The notes: a model not told the origin generated them from the letters alone. DNA of 13,594 bases from an uncultured Chromatiaceae bacterium (GCA_946482325.1 CAMLRA010000109.1:1-13594), one strand, 5' to 3'; numbered from the stretch's first letter, positions 1 through 6,620 are shown. Translations and numbers: made by a program.

Positions 1-261
1 AAGCAGGTTAACCAGACAATCGGCATACGGGAACTGCATCACAGAAGTGGTCACCGAAATACCGCGCTCTTTCTCCATTTCCATCCAGTCAGACGTCGCG
101 TACTGACCAGATTTTTTGCCTTTGACGGTACCGGCTTTTTGAATCAACTGTCCGAATAACAACACTTTTTCGGTGATTGTCGTTTTACCGGCGTCGGGGT
201 GAGAGATGATCGCAAAGGTTCTGCGTGTACTGACTTCCTGAAGAAATTCTGCGCTGGCCAT
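1..261 (-). CDS. prfC: Peptide chain release factor 3 (RF3), N-terminal part, cut by window edge
   Basis: RF3 is a translational GTPase that recycles RF1/RF2 from the ribosome after peptide release. Only the first 87 codons are in the window; the rest lies beyond position 1. The translation begins [10 protein letters not shown] and carries the P-loop HPDAGKTT (residues 21-28), then [22 protein letters not shown] and TTSVMQFPY, all of which match the start of E. coli RF3 (529 aa) almost residue for residue. It breaks off just before the expected G3 motif DTPGHEDF. The ATG at 261 matches the E. coli N-terminus in length. The Shine-Dalgarno is weak (a GGA about 12 nt upstream). It lies downstream of rimI on the same strand, but a good promoter in the 169-bp gap suggests its own transcript. 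E. coli has yjjG between rimI and prfC; it is absent here. Confidence 0.97.
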   Translation of the reverse strand, partial: MASAEFLQEVSTRRTFAIISHPDAGKTTITEKVLLFGQLIQKAGTVKGKKSGQYATSDWMEMEKERGISVTTSVMQFPYADCLVNLL

Positions 262-351
262 GCCTGAGTGAGTTCCGAAGTTAAGCTAAATGGGCGGCCG
301 GTTCTGGCGCGGTCTGAGACTGCGTACCGGGTCCGGCGAAAAATGGCGCAG

Positions 352-360
352 ATTATAGCA
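352..360 (-). promoter_or_regulatory. Extended -10 promoter of prfC
   Basis: On the minus strand the sequence reads TGCTATAAT (360 down to 352), a perfect -10 hexamer with the TGn extension. No good -35 lies 16-18 bp upstream, which is usual for extended -10 promoters. Initiation would be near 345, giving a prfC leader of about 84 nt. The rest of the 262-430 gap holds only a weak imperfect hairpin at 376-392 without a T-tract, so a terminator for rimI is not convincing. Confidence 0.65.
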
Positions 361-430
361 GGAACAGCGGCTTTGGCGAAATCGCTTTGCCAGTTAATTC
401 GCAGGGTTTGGCGGCCAGAACACCGAAAGG

Positions 431-886
431 CTAAAGGGCAGGCATCGCCAGCGACAACGCCATCAGCACGGCATCTTCGTTACCGCCTGGTGCCGGATAA
501 TAACCGGGCCGCACGCCAACCTGATGAAAGCCAAGCTGCTGGTACAACGTTATCGCTGTTTGATTAGAGGCCCGAACTTCCAGCCAGCAATCGGTCGCCT
601 TTCGCGCTTCTGCTTCGTTGAGAAAATGGCTGAGCAAGGCTTTGCCAATGCCTTTGCCTTGCTGCTTTGGATGCACCGCAATATCAAACAAACTGGCCTC
701 GCCGGCAACCAACTCACCGATATAAAAGCCAGCAACCTCACCATCGCAAAGCGCGACCGCATTAAAATAACGCTCAGAGAAACTGCTACGAAAGGATGAT
801 TCTGCCCAGGGATACGCCGTAGCGGCCTGTTCTGTTGCCAGCATAGCCGGAATATCGGCGGCGGTGGCAGTACGAATGTGGATCAT
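431..886 (-). CDS. rimI: Ribosomal protein S18-alanine N-acetyltransferase
   Basis: This GNAT-family enzyme transfers an acetyl group from acetyl-CoA to the N-terminal alanine of ribosomal protein S18. The 151-residue product has the usual RimI length. Visible family marks are the N-terminal IRTATAADIPAM, then AYPWAESSF, the core strand LFDIAVHP, the acetyl-CoA pyrophosphate loop QGKGIGKAL (Q/R-x-x-G-x-G/A type), WLEVRASNQTAITLYQQLGF, and the late YYPAPGGNEDAVLMAL segment. The start overlaps the holD stop in an ATGA (883-886), indicating translational coupling. The pairing with holD is the same as in E. coli and supports the assignment. Confidence 0.94.
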   Translation of the reverse strand: MIHIRTATAADIPAMLATEQAATAYPWAESSFRSSFSERYFNAVALCDGEVAGFYIGELVAGEASLFDIAVHPKQQGKGIGKALLSHFLNEAEARKATDCWLEVRASNQTAITLYQQLGFHQVGVRPGYYPAPGGNEDAVLMALSLAMPAL

Positions 887-1329
887 ATCGGGTCCATTGA
901 GGCTGTGTTCTCAGCATTTGCTGCAGGCACTTCAACCGGTAAAAGCTCAATAAGGCGCTGCCAGAGTTGTTTTTTGCGCGCTGGCGTCAGAAAACTCTGC
1001 GGTGCAGCGCTATACAGGCCTGCATTGGTCAACTCAATGTCGGACGTGTCAGCCTGATAAAACCATTGGGCCGCAACGCCCGCTTGCTGCAAACAACACA
1101 ACAAATCCTGCACCAGTGGCAAGCTCACGTCTGCGGTCAGCCACTGCTGCGGAATTTCTTCAGCTGGAGCGAATTCTGATTGCGGCGTCGTGCAGACAAC
1201 TGCAGCCACAGGCTGATACACCGGTGCGGTTATATGCGTCTGTAGTGGTTGGATTTTTAAATGCTGCAAGAACTGCAGCTGCAGTTCTGACATTGACGAA
1301 GTGATGTTGTCTGTCACATCTGGATTCAT
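883..1329 (-). CDS. holD: DNA polymerase III psi subunit
   Basis: Psi (HolD) bridges the clamp-loader complex and, through chi, single-strand-binding protein in the replisome. The 148-residue product is close to the 137 residues of E. coli HolD. The family is poorly conserved. Recognisable points are an N-terminal stretch rich in hydrophobic residues (SELQLQFLQHL, the region that binds the clamp loader in the family), a central VVCTTPQ strand, QQWLTADVSLPLVQDLLCCL resembling the PLVSDVLRAL helix, and a C-terminal KKQLWQRLIELL helix resembling LWQQI. Position next to rimI with an ATGA overlap is the main support. The open frame continues upstream to 1392, but that extension is read through the tRNA gene. 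The ATG at 1329 has a GAGG Shine-Dalgarno about 8 nt upstream and starts 33 bp after the tRNA. Confidence 0.85.
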   Translation of the reverse strand: MNPDVTDNITSSMSELQLQFLQHLKIQPLQTHITAPVYQPVAAVVCTTPQSEFAPAEEIPQQWLTADVSLPLVQDLLCCLQQAGVAAQWFYQADTSDIELTNAGLYSAAPQSFLTPARKKQLWQRLIELLPVEVPAANAENTASMDPI

Positions 1330-1362
1330 CTCAGTACCTCGTTGGGTCTTGCCTGAGAGAAT

Positions 1363-1439
1363 TGGCAGGGGCAGAGGGATTCGAACCCCCAACCATCGGT
1401 TTTGGAGACCGCTGTTCTACCAATTGGAACTATGCCCCT
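1363..1439 (-). tRNA. tRNA-Trp (anticodon CCA), 3' CCA encoded
   Basis: Minus-strand cloverleaf: acceptor AGGGGCA/TGCCCCT (7 perfect pairs), D-arm GTTC-CAATTGGTA-GAAC, anticodon stem GCGGT/ACCGA with loop CTCCAAA (anticodon CCA), T-arm GGGGG-TTCGAAT-CCCTC, discriminator G and a genome-encoded CCA (1363-1365). Strong resemblance to E. coli tRNA-Trp throughout. One oddity: the outermost anticodon-stem pair (27-43) is a G-A mismatch, and the D-loop has one base more than in E. coli. The gene stands 33 bp upstream of holD on the same strand with no terminator visible between them. Confidence 0.97.
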
Positions 1440-1453
1440 GTGATTGAGGCGCC

Positions 1454-1481
1454 ATTATACAAAAGGAGTTTTAAAGGTAAA
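1454..1481 (-). promoter_or_regulatory. Promoter of the tRNA-Trp/holD/rimI unit
   Basis: On the minus strand, TTTACC (1481-1476, 4/6 to TTGACA) and a perfect TATAAT (1459-1454) are separated by 16 bp. The bases after the -10 read GGCGCC. Such a GC-rich discriminator is typical of stable-RNA promoters under stringent control (family knowledge; control here is inferred). Initiation would fall near 1447, some 8 nt before the mature tRNA 5' end. Confidence 0.75.
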
Positions 1482-1616
1482 GCAAAAATCTCTGGCAAAG
1501 CAACCAATTGCGCATAAATCAGCCAGAACGTCGAGAAAGCAGGCAATCGCAGCGGCTCCACATCCGGCCCCGCGGCCGCATTGTGTGAAAAAGATGCAAT
1601 AAAGGAACGACTTTGC

Positions 1617-1622
1617 TAGCAT
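1617..1622 (+). promoter_or_regulatory. Possible extended -10 of the response-regulator gene
   Basis: TGCTAGCAT (1614-1622) has the TGn element plus TAGCAT (4/6). No convincing -35. If used, the transcript starts near 1629, directly before the two hairpins at 1632-1674. The 1483-1599 stretch upstream holds nothing else I recognise. Confidence 0.3.
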
Positions 1623-1631
1623 ATCGCGCCG

Positions 1632-1674
1632 CTGCCAATGGCAGGTTGCAGTCTTTGGCAACAAAGACTACAAC
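1632..1674 (+). promoter_or_regulatory. Two tandem hairpins in the leader of the response-regulator gene
   Basis: Hairpin 1 is CTGCC-AAT-GGCAG (1632-1644). Hairpin 2 follows with no gap (1645-1674): GTTG, a C/A mismatch, then AGTCTTTG closed by the GNRA tetraloop GCAA and CAAAGACT, then CAAC. That is 12 pairs with one mismatch. No T-tract follows, so it is not a normal terminator. Alternative pairings exist: GTTGC (1645-1649) with GCAAC (1658-1662), and TGCCAA (1633-1638) with TTGGCA (1655-1660). The element could therefore switch between folds. It ends 36 nt before the ATG. The function is unknown. Confidence 0.6.
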
Positions 1675-1710
1675 TTAGATGCAGGATGTGGGCTTACCAA
1701 GGATGTTTTC

Positions 1711-2097
1711 ATGAAAATGACCGACTTTTCCGTTTTGATCATCGACGATGTACCCTCCGTCAGAGAATACTTGCGCCAGACCCTGATGCTGCTCGGCATC
1801 ACGCATGTCAGCGAAGCTTCCAATGGCAGCCTCGGCATCAGCAGTTACACCAAACAACATCAGGATGTGGTATTCTTGGATATTGAACTGCCCGACTGCG
1901 ATGGCAAATCCTTGTTACGCCAGCTAAAAGAAATCAATCCTAACGCCAATGTGGTAATCATGACGGCGCACAGCACCGTTGAGAATGTGCAGCAAAGTAT
2001 TCTGGCCGGCGCCTGTGGTTTTATCGCAAAACCATTTTCCGCCAAAAAAATTGAGTCTGTGCTGGTCAAGTGCCAGAAAAAAAGTCTGACCGCCTAA
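1711..2097 (+). CDS. Single-domain response regulator (CheY-like receiver)
   Basis: A stand-alone phosphoreceiver domain of 128 residues, the CheY size, with no output domain. The key residues are all present: acidic pair D12-D13 (VLIIDD), phospho-acceptor D57 (VVFLDIELPDCDG), switch T85 (VVIMTAHS) and K107 (FIAKPF). It should therefore be phosphorylated and act by protein-protein contact. The ATG at 1711 has AAGGA 7 nt upstream; an ATG two codons later is also possible. No histidine kinase, CheA or flagellar gene is adjacent, so the partner cannot be named. The next gene is convergent and the upstream one divergent, so it is monocistronic. Its leader carries the two hairpins at 1632-1674. 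It could serve chemotaxis or a phosphorelay. Confidence 0.92.
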   Translation: MKMTDFSVLIIDDVPSVREYLRQTLMLLGITHVSEASNGSLGISSYTKQHQDVVFLDIELPDCDGKSLLRQLKEINPNANVVIMTAHSTVENVQQSILAGACGFIAKPFSAKKIESVLVKCQKKSLTA

Positions 2098-2123
2098 ACA
2101 GCCCAACCGCTGGAACTCAATCG

Positions 2124-2147
2124 AGCCTGAGCAACTAACTTCAGGCT
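2124..2147. terminator. Weak bidirectional terminator between convergent genes
   Basis: AGCCTGA (2124-2130) pairs with TCAGGCT (2141-2147) around a 10-nt loop and is followed by TT on the plus strand. It lies between the receiver gene and hopJ, and the right arm contains the hopJ stop codon. The T-tract is poor, so efficiency is uncertain. Confidence 0.4.
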
Positions 2148-2485
2148 TTACCAGCCAGCGGTTTGCCGTGAAATTCGACACCATCCCAGCCGGTCCGCAT
2201 AAAATTGCGGATGTTGGCGTGATTGCTGCCTTTGATATCCGGCAACACTTCCAAGCGGTAAAAATCACCAAATAACTGTAAAGTCTGCGGCTCCGACAGC
2301 TGATGTAACAAAGCAAACGCCAGGATTTTGCAAGAACCGTTGTTCTCCCCTGCCTCATTAAACTGCTCGCCATTCTGGAAGGCTGTCGGCGTAAAATCAT
2401 ACAAAGCATCAATTAATGCGATGGTCTGCTGGAAGCTGATGCTGTCCGGCTCAGTACTTAACTGACGAAAAAATGTTTCCAACAT
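2141..2485 (-). CDS. HopJ-family protein (PF08888-type)
   Basis: The 114-residue product has the length and signature of the HopJ family, named after a Pseudomonas syringae type III effector. Visible marks are the N-terminal LETFFRQLSTEPDSISFQQT, the conserved core YDFTPTAFQNGE, NEAGENNGSCKILAFALLH, TLQLFGDFYRLEVL, and NHANIRNFMRTGWDGVEF near the C-terminus. The family is widespread in free-living gammaproteobacteria with no secretion system, so the effector label is probably misleading; the biochemical role is unknown. TTAGG stands about 8 nt before the ATG. The gene is divergent from the EF-hand protein gene across a 74-bp gap. I see no good promoter for it; any promoter would overlap the sigma-28 site there. 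Confidence 0.9.
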   Translation of the reverse strand: MLETFFRQLSTEPDSISFQQTIALIDALYDFTPTAFQNGEQFNEAGENNGSCKILAFALLHQLSEPQTLQLFGDFYRLEVLPDIKGSNHANIRNFMRTGWDGVEFHGKPLAGKA

Positions 2486-2494
2486 AAAATTGCC

Positions 2495-2521
2495 TAAAGT
2501 TTAACCAGTAAGTGCCGATAG
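2495..2521 (+). promoter_or_regulatory. Sigma-28 (FliA) promoter
   Basis: TAAAGTTT (2495-2502), exactly 11 bp, then GCCGATAG (2514-2521). The enterobacterial FliA consensus is TAAAGTTT-N11-GCCGATAA, so 15 of 16 defined bases match with the right spacing. Initiation is expected near 2528. That leaves about 30 nt of leader to a GGGAGGA Shine-Dalgarno and the ATG at 2560, a fully coherent arrangement. Confidence 0.85.
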
Positions 2522-2559
2522 TGCGTTCAATAATCCATCAAGTCCGATGGGAGGAACCC

Positions 2560-3534
2560 ATGAACGTCATCAGCGCCACACAGGCATTCAGTGCCCGCGA
2601 ACAGCAGTTATTTCAGCAAAGCCGGTTTGAAGTTCAGCCTTCAACGGTTGCCCGTCCCGCCCCTGCGACATCGCCAACAGCGCAAGCGGTTGATCCACAG
2701 AGTGAAACCGAGTCTAAGTCATCCGACGAACAAAATGAAGATGGTCAGCAATTCAGCGCCAAAGAAAGTATTGGTACAGTGAAACGGATTTTAGAACAGC
2801 TGAGCACCGGCAAATTACTGAGCTGGCTTGATGGCAGTTCTTTTGACAAAATTCAGGCGCAACAGCAACTTGACAAAGAAACCAGCGCGCCCGCAGCGCC
2901 TACCGAGCGCACTATCATGGAATTTAACTACCGCTATCAGGCCGTGGAAGCGAGCTTCGCTGGCGCCGTGCAGTTGGAAGACGGCCGTAGTCAAAGTTTT
3001 GCCTTTAGTTTCAGTCTGCAGGAAAGTTACGCTAGTTTTAGCATCCGTCAGGAAGCTGTACTGAAAGACCCATTAATTATCAGCACCACCGGTCAGAGTT
3101 TTCAGTGGACTGGCGCCAGCCAGGCTTTTGATTTTTTCAGTGACGGCCGAAGCGCTGACTTGCCAACTTTAGCAAGTGGCCAGTATTACCTGAGTTACGA
3201 CCGTAATCAGGATGGTCGCATTACACAAGGCAAAGAATTATTTGGGCCCTCCACTGGCCAGGGGTTTGCTGAACTCGCAGCACTGGATGAAGATAAAGAC
3301 GGTTTTGTCGACAGCAGCGACAGCGCCTGGCAACAACTGAGCTTGTGGCGGCCGGGTGAAACACCGAGCAGCCTGACCGAAGCCGGCATCGGCGCACTTT
3401 CAGCGCAATCTGTTGCGACTTCATTTGGCTTGTATGATGGCGATGCACTGTTGGCCCGGATTGCGCGCAGCGGCATCTTTTTGTCAGAACAGGGCAAAGT
3501 TGGCCTGTTACAACAAGTCGATTTGAATATCTGA
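2560..3534 (+). CDS. Uncharacterised EF-hand-like Ca2+-binding protein, predicted FliA regulon
   Basis: 324 residues of unknown function. Residues 1-110 are rich in Q, S, E, P and A and look disordered. Residues 117-170 (TIMEFNYRYQAVEAS to SFAFSFSLQESY) look like beta strands. DPLIIS (170-175) leads to a calcium-binding part: loop 1 DRNQDGRI (214-221), then GKELFGPSTGQGFAELAALD, loop 2 DEDKDGFVD (243-251), then LSLW. The spacing LDxNxDG..GxELFG..TGxGFxEL..DxDxDG..D is a pattern seen in calcium-binding repeat proteins. The end, FLSEQGKVGLLQQVDL, resembles other members of the pattern. No signal peptide or membrane segment is seen. The open frame extends to 2512, but the ATG at 2560 has GGGAGGA 5 nt upstream, and the upstream ATG would lie about at or before the predicted transcription start. 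Regulation is by the sigma-28 promoter at 2495-2521. Confidence 0.85.
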   Translation: MNVISATQAFSAREQQLFQQSRFEVQPSTVARPAPATSPTAQAVDPQSETESKSSDEQNEDGQQFSAKESIGTVKRILEQLSTGKLLSWLDGSSFDKIQAQQQLDKETSAPAAPTERTIMEFNYRYQAVEASFAGAVQLEDGRSQSFAFSFSLQESYASFSIRQEAVLKDPLIISTTGQSFQWTGASQAFDFFSDGRSADLPTLASGQYYLSYDRNQDGRITQGKELFGPSTGQGFAELAALDEDKDGFVDSSDSAWQQLSLWRPGETPSSLTEAGIGALSAQSVATSFGLYDGDALLARIARSGIFLSEQGKVGLLQQVDLNI

Positions 3535-3544
3535 CAGTGAGTGC

Positions 3545-3561
3545 CGGATCTGGCTGATCCG
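3545..3561 (+). other. Hairpin after the EF-hand gene
   Basis: CGGATC-TGGCT-GATCCG, a 6-bp stem with a 5-nt loop, 10 bp after the stop codon. There is no T-tract, so it may slow or partly end transcription but is not a clear intrinsic terminator. It lies just upstream of the presumed ada-like promoter and could equally be an operator. Confidence 0.3.
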
Positions 3562-3577
3562 CTGCAGAACTTCGCGG

Positions 3578-3583
3578 TACACT
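3578..3583 (+). promoter_or_regulatory. Tentative -10 of the alkylation-repair operon
   Basis: TACACT (4/6 to TATAAT) lies about 25 nt before the RBS/start region of the GTG-initiated gene. No acceptable -35 is seen, which would fit an activator-dependent promoter. No clear copy of the E. coli Ada box was found in 3535-3614. Confidence 0.25.
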
Positions 3584-3614
3584 GACGGCAGCTGAATTTG
3601 TTGGAGCACCGCCT

Positions 3615-5069
3615 GTGTCAACCGAAGTGATACCTGCCGCAGAAACCTGCCAGCGAGCGCGTTTAAGCCGTGACGCGCGCTTTGATGGTCTGTTTTATAT
3701 TGCGGTCAACAGTACCGGTATTTACTGCCGGCCTATCTGTCCGGCGCGGGCGCCGGCGGAACATCAGGTGCAATATTTTGCTTCCGCCGCTTCAGCGGCT
3801 GCCGCGGGTTTTCGGCCTTGCCTGCGTTGCCGGCCAGACAGTGCACCCGGTTCACCGGCCTGGCAAGGCAATCAGACCAGCTTACGCCGTGCGATGAAGC
3901 TGATTGATCAAGGCGCTTTGCAGGACGGAAACCAAACATCCTTGTGTGCACGTCTTGGCATCAGCGAGCGCTACTTGCGTAAGCTGTTTGCCCAGTATCT
4001 GGGTGTCTCTCCGAAACAATATGCGTTGTATCAGCAAATTCTGTTCGCCAAACAACTGCTGCACCAAACCAAAATGCCGGTCACGGATATCGCTGCGATG
4101 GCCGGCTTTCACAGCCTGCGCCGTTTCCATGATGCCTTCAAACAACAATTACAACTAACACCAACACAAATACGGGGACAACGTATGGCGCAGCATTCTG
4201 CGGTCATTGAACTGGAACTCAGTTATCGCCCGCCACTGGCCTGGCACTTATTGCTGGAGTTCTGGCAACAACGCACTTTAACCGGTCTGGAGTGGCTGGA
4301 CGGCCAGCATTATGGTCGGTTGATTGACTGGCCACCAGGCCAGGGTCAGCAACACGGCTGGTTTGACGTCGCCCCTATCGCCGGCAAAAACGCACTGAAA
4401 CTAACTCTGCATTGGCCGGACCATGAAACCCTGTTGCCGGTGGTAAAACAGATCCGCCGGTTGCTGGATTTAGACGCCGATTTACAGGTGATTGAACAAC
4501 ATCTGCAGAGCCAGCTTGGCGACAATGTCAAAACCGGCCTGCGTATTCCCGGCGTCTGGTCCGCCTGGGAAGCCGGCATCCGTGCCATTCTTGGTCAGCA
4601 AGTCAGTATCGCCGGCGCAAGGGCTCAGCTGAACCGGCTGCTGGTACTCGGTACTGAACAACCCAGACCTTCAGAAGTGCCTGCGCATGCAACGGACACG
4701 ACCTGGCGGCACTTCCCCACGCCAGCGCAAGTGGGCGCTGATGAATTATTGATGCTGAAAGTGCCGGGGGCGCGGCGCCAGACTATTCTGGCACTGGCCG
4801 ACCAGATGTGGGCAGCGCCAGAGCAACATCCGTCGCAGTGGTTGCCAATCAAAGGCATTGGCCCCTGGACTGTCGCTTATGCCTGCCTGCGTGGTTTATC
4901 AGAAACTGATGTCTGGCTTGGTGGTGATTTAGGCATTCAAAAAGCGCTGGCGCGTCAACATGCCGGTTTTGATGCGCAAACGCTGTCACCATGGCGCAGT
5001 TATGCCACCTTACAACTTTGGTTTGGTCTGGCCGACGCACCGGCCGGGTCCACAGAACAAGGAGAATAA
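3615..5069 (+). CDS. Ada N-domain / AraC-type HTH / AlkA glycosylase fusion
   Basis: A 484-residue bifunctional alkylation-response protein. Residues 15-80 form the Ada metal-binding domain with Zn2+ cysteines C38, C42, C69 and C72, at the same numbers as in E. coli Ada. C38 is the expected phosphotriester methyl acceptor that turns the protein into an activator. Residues 88-190 are an AraC-type helix-turn-helix pair ([41 protein letters not shown]). Residues 195-305 match the AlkA N-domain. Residues 310-470 are the HhH-GPD glycosylase with [11 protein letters not shown], the hairpin [18 protein letters not shown], and D438 ([11 protein letters not shown]) as the likely catalytic aspartate. 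It should excise 3-methyladenine and related bases. The start is a GTG with GGAG about 8 nt upstream. It forms an operon with the methyltransferase one base downstream. Confidence 0.92.
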   Translation: MSTEVIPAAETCQRARLSRDARFDGLFYIAVNSTGIYCRPICPARAPAEHQVQYFASAASAAAAGFRPCLRCRPDSAPGSPAWQGNQTSLRRAMKLIDQGALQDGNQTSLCARLGISERYLRKLFAQYLGVSPKQYALYQQILFAKQLLHQTKMPVTDIAAMAGFHSLRRFHDAFKQQLQLTPTQIRGQRMAQHSAVIELELSYRPPLAWHLLLEFWQQRTLTGLEWLDGQHYGRLIDWPPGQGQQHGWFDVAPIAGKNALKLTLHWPDHETLLPVVKQIRRLLDLDADLQVIEQHLQSQLGDNVKTGLRIPGVWSAWEAGIRAILGQQVSIAGARAQLNRLLVLGTEQPRPSEVPAHATDTTWRHFPTPAQVGADELLMLKVPGARRQTILALADQMWAAPEQHPSQWLPIKGIGPWTVAYACLRGLSETDVWLGGDLGIQKALARQHAGFDAQTLSPWRSYATLQLWFGLADAPAGSTEQGE

Positions 5070-5070
5070 C

Positions 5071-5643
5071 ATGCAGCAGTCATCCCAGGTTGCCTATTGC
5101 TTGTCCCCACTCGGTGCGCTGGAAATTTATGCCAATGCCGTAGGTATTACTGCAGTGCATTTCCCTGATGTAGAAAAAGATCGCAGTCTGGCCGGCGTCA
5201 GGCATCAGGATGCTCCGGTCACAGCATCAGATAGTGCAGACTTTCAGCTGCTCTCGGTGCAAGCTGAAGGAGCAGTCGCACTGTTGCTGCAACAAGCGGC
5301 AGCGCAGCTGGCAGAGTATTTTGTCGGCACACGGCAGCACTTTGACCTGCCACTCGCCGCCAGCGGCACAGCTTTTCAGCAGCAAGTCTGGCAGCAACTG
5401 TGCCGGGTCCCCTATGGCCAAACCCAAAGTTATGGCGAGCTGGCATTGCTGCTAGGTAATAAAAATGCGATGCGTGCCGTTGGCGCCGCCAATGGCCGCA
5501 ATCCTATCGCGATTATCGTGCCGTGCCACCGGGTGATTGGCGCCGACGGCAAGCTAACCGGTTATGCCGGCGGCCTTAACCGCAAAGTTTGGTTGTTACA
5601 ACATGAACAACGTATCGCCAATGCCGTTCATTCGATTATTTAG
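5071..5643 (+). CDS. ogt: Methylated-DNA--[protein]-cysteine S-methyltransferase
   Basis: A suicide repair protein that moves the methyl group from O6-methylguanine (and O4-methylthymine) to its own cysteine. The 190-residue product has the variable N-domain followed by the MGMT core: [24 protein letters not shown], the arginine finger region [13 protein letters not shown] (R136, N141) and the active-site IVPCHRVIG with nucleophile C152, then [18 protein letters not shown]. The frame is open upstream into the previous gene, but the ATG at 5071 follows AAGGAGA with ideal spacing and lies one base after the upstream stop, so the pair is translationally coupled. It supplies the activity that sits in the C-terminal half of E. 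coli Ada. The symbol ogt is used by family; it could also be named ada2 or mgt. Confidence 0.93.
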   Translation: MQQSSQVAYCLSPLGALEIYANAVGITAVHFPDVEKDRSLAGVRHQDAPVTASDSADFQLLSVQAEGAVALLLQQAAAQLAEYFVGTRQHFDLPLAASGTAFQQQVWQQLCRVPYGQTQSYGELALLLGNKNAMRAVGAANGRNPIAIIVPCHRVIGADGKLTGYAGGLNRKVWLLQHEQRIANAVHSII

Positions 5644-5726
5644 AACAAATAGCCGGATTCATTGCAATTTTACTTCGATAAGTTTTAGGGTTTACTAACA
5701 CCGTCATTAAACTTTGGAGCCTGCTG

Positions 5727-6611
5727 ATGAAACTACGTACTCTTGCCCAACTCTGGCCTGCCAAGCAGGTATCGGATGGTGCCGGTGTCAAAATCCGCCG
5801 CAGTATTGGTCTGCAGCCACAATGGCGGCTTGACCCTTTTCTGATGCTGGACTGTTTTGGCTCGGATCAAGCTGCAGATTATATTGCCGGCTTCCCGCCG
5901 CATCCGCATCGTGGTTTTGAAACAGTCACTTATATGCTCGATGGTCATATGCTGCATCAGGATCATCTGGGTAATCAGGGTCACCTGAAAAGCGGCGGCG
6001 TACAGTGGATGACTGCAGGTCGCGGCATTATTCACTCTGAAATGCCGCAACAGGAATCAGGCCTGATGCGTGGTTTTCAACTGTGGCTGAATTTGCCGGC
6101 AGCAGAAAAAATGCAGGAGCCGGCTTATCTGGATTTAGATCCTTCGCAAATTCCGGCTGTGGTTATTCCACAGGGCCAAATCAAAGTCATCGCAGGTACC
6201 TTGCAAAGCCCGGCGCAGAGCGAGTCGGTGCTGCCGGTCACCACAGGGCCAATTCGCGCCGTATCAACGCAACCGTTGTATCTGGACCTGCAACTGCATA
6301 GCGCAACCACGCTGGCACTGGCCATTCCGGCCGGTCATAACGCGCTGGTTTATCCTTATGAAGGTGAAGTCTGGCTTGGCACCCATCGCGTGCCACTGCA
6401 TCATGCAGGTGTGCTGACGGACGGTGACAGCCTCACGCTTCGTATTGAGGGCCCGGCCCGCGTCATTGTGCTGGCCGGTAAACCACTGCAGGAACCCGTC
6501 GCGCAATACGGCCCTTTTGTGATGAATACTGTGGCTGAGATTGAACAGGCGATTGCCGATTATCAGCAAGGTAAACTGACAGACCGTGCCGCCAAAGTCC
6601 TGCAGATCTAA
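5727..6611 (+). CDS. Pirin-family bicupin protein
   Basis: A 294-residue pirin homologue, the usual length. The metal-binding set of the N-terminal cupin is complete: H59 and H61 (FPPHPHRGFETVTYMLDG) and H103, E105 (TAGRGIIHSEMP), matching the Fe-binding H56/H58/H101/E103 of human pirin. The C-terminal cupin (about 175-255) is conserved in outline (NALVYPYEGEVWLG, VIVLAGKPLQEPVAQYGPFVMNT). Some bacterial pirins act as quercetin dioxygenases, others bind metabolic enzymes; the sequence does not decide between these. The ATG has GGAG 8 nt upstream. The 83-bp gap after ogt has AT-rich stretches (TTTACT, GATAAG) but no promoter I can defend. A strong hairpin follows the stop. Confidence 0.92.
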   Translation: MKLRTLAQLWPAKQVSDGAGVKIRRSIGLQPQWRLDPFLMLDCFGSDQAADYIAGFPPHPHRGFETVTYMLDGHMLHQDHLGNQGHLKSGGVQWMTAGRGIIHSEMPQQESGLMRGFQLWLNLPAAEKMQEPAYLDLDPSQIPAVVIPQGQIKVIAGTLQSPAQSESVLPVTTGPIRAVSTQPLYLDLQLHSATTLALAIPAGHNALVYPYEGEVWLGTHRVPLHHAGVLTDGDSLTLRIEGPARVIVLAGKPLQEPVAQYGPFVMNTVAEIEQAIADYQQGKLTDRAAKVLQI

Positions 6612-6620
6612 GCCGCAACC

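Noticed and set aside
376..392. Imperfect hairpin GGCGAAA-TCG-CTTTGCC as the rimI terminator
   Set aside because: Six pairs with a wobble, no T-tract, and it sits beside the prfC promoter. Not convincing.
1330..1392. Upstream extension of the holD frame beginning MGVRIPLPLP
   Set aside because: It is the tRNA-Trp gene read in frame on the same strand. A good Shine-Dalgarno and ATG lie at 1329.
1600..1626. TAAAGGAA-N11-GCATATCG before the response regulator as a second sigma-28 promoter
   Set aside because: Spacing is right but only about 9 of 16 bases match, and the GCCGATAA core is broken. Too weak to call.
2141..2485. HopJ as evidence of a type III secretion virulence locus
   Set aside because: The family is common in free-living bacteria, and no secretion, chaperone or hrp-type gene or promoter is in the window.
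2512..2559. Longer start of the EF-hand protein at 2512
   Set aside because: This ATG lies inside the sigma-28 -10 region, upstream of the expected transcript start, and has no Shine-Dalgarno; 2560 has an excellent one.
4960..5070. Longer methyltransferase starting inside the Ada-AlkA gene
   Set aside because: The extension is the upstream gene in another frame. The ATG at 5071 has the Shine-Dalgarno and family-like N-terminus.
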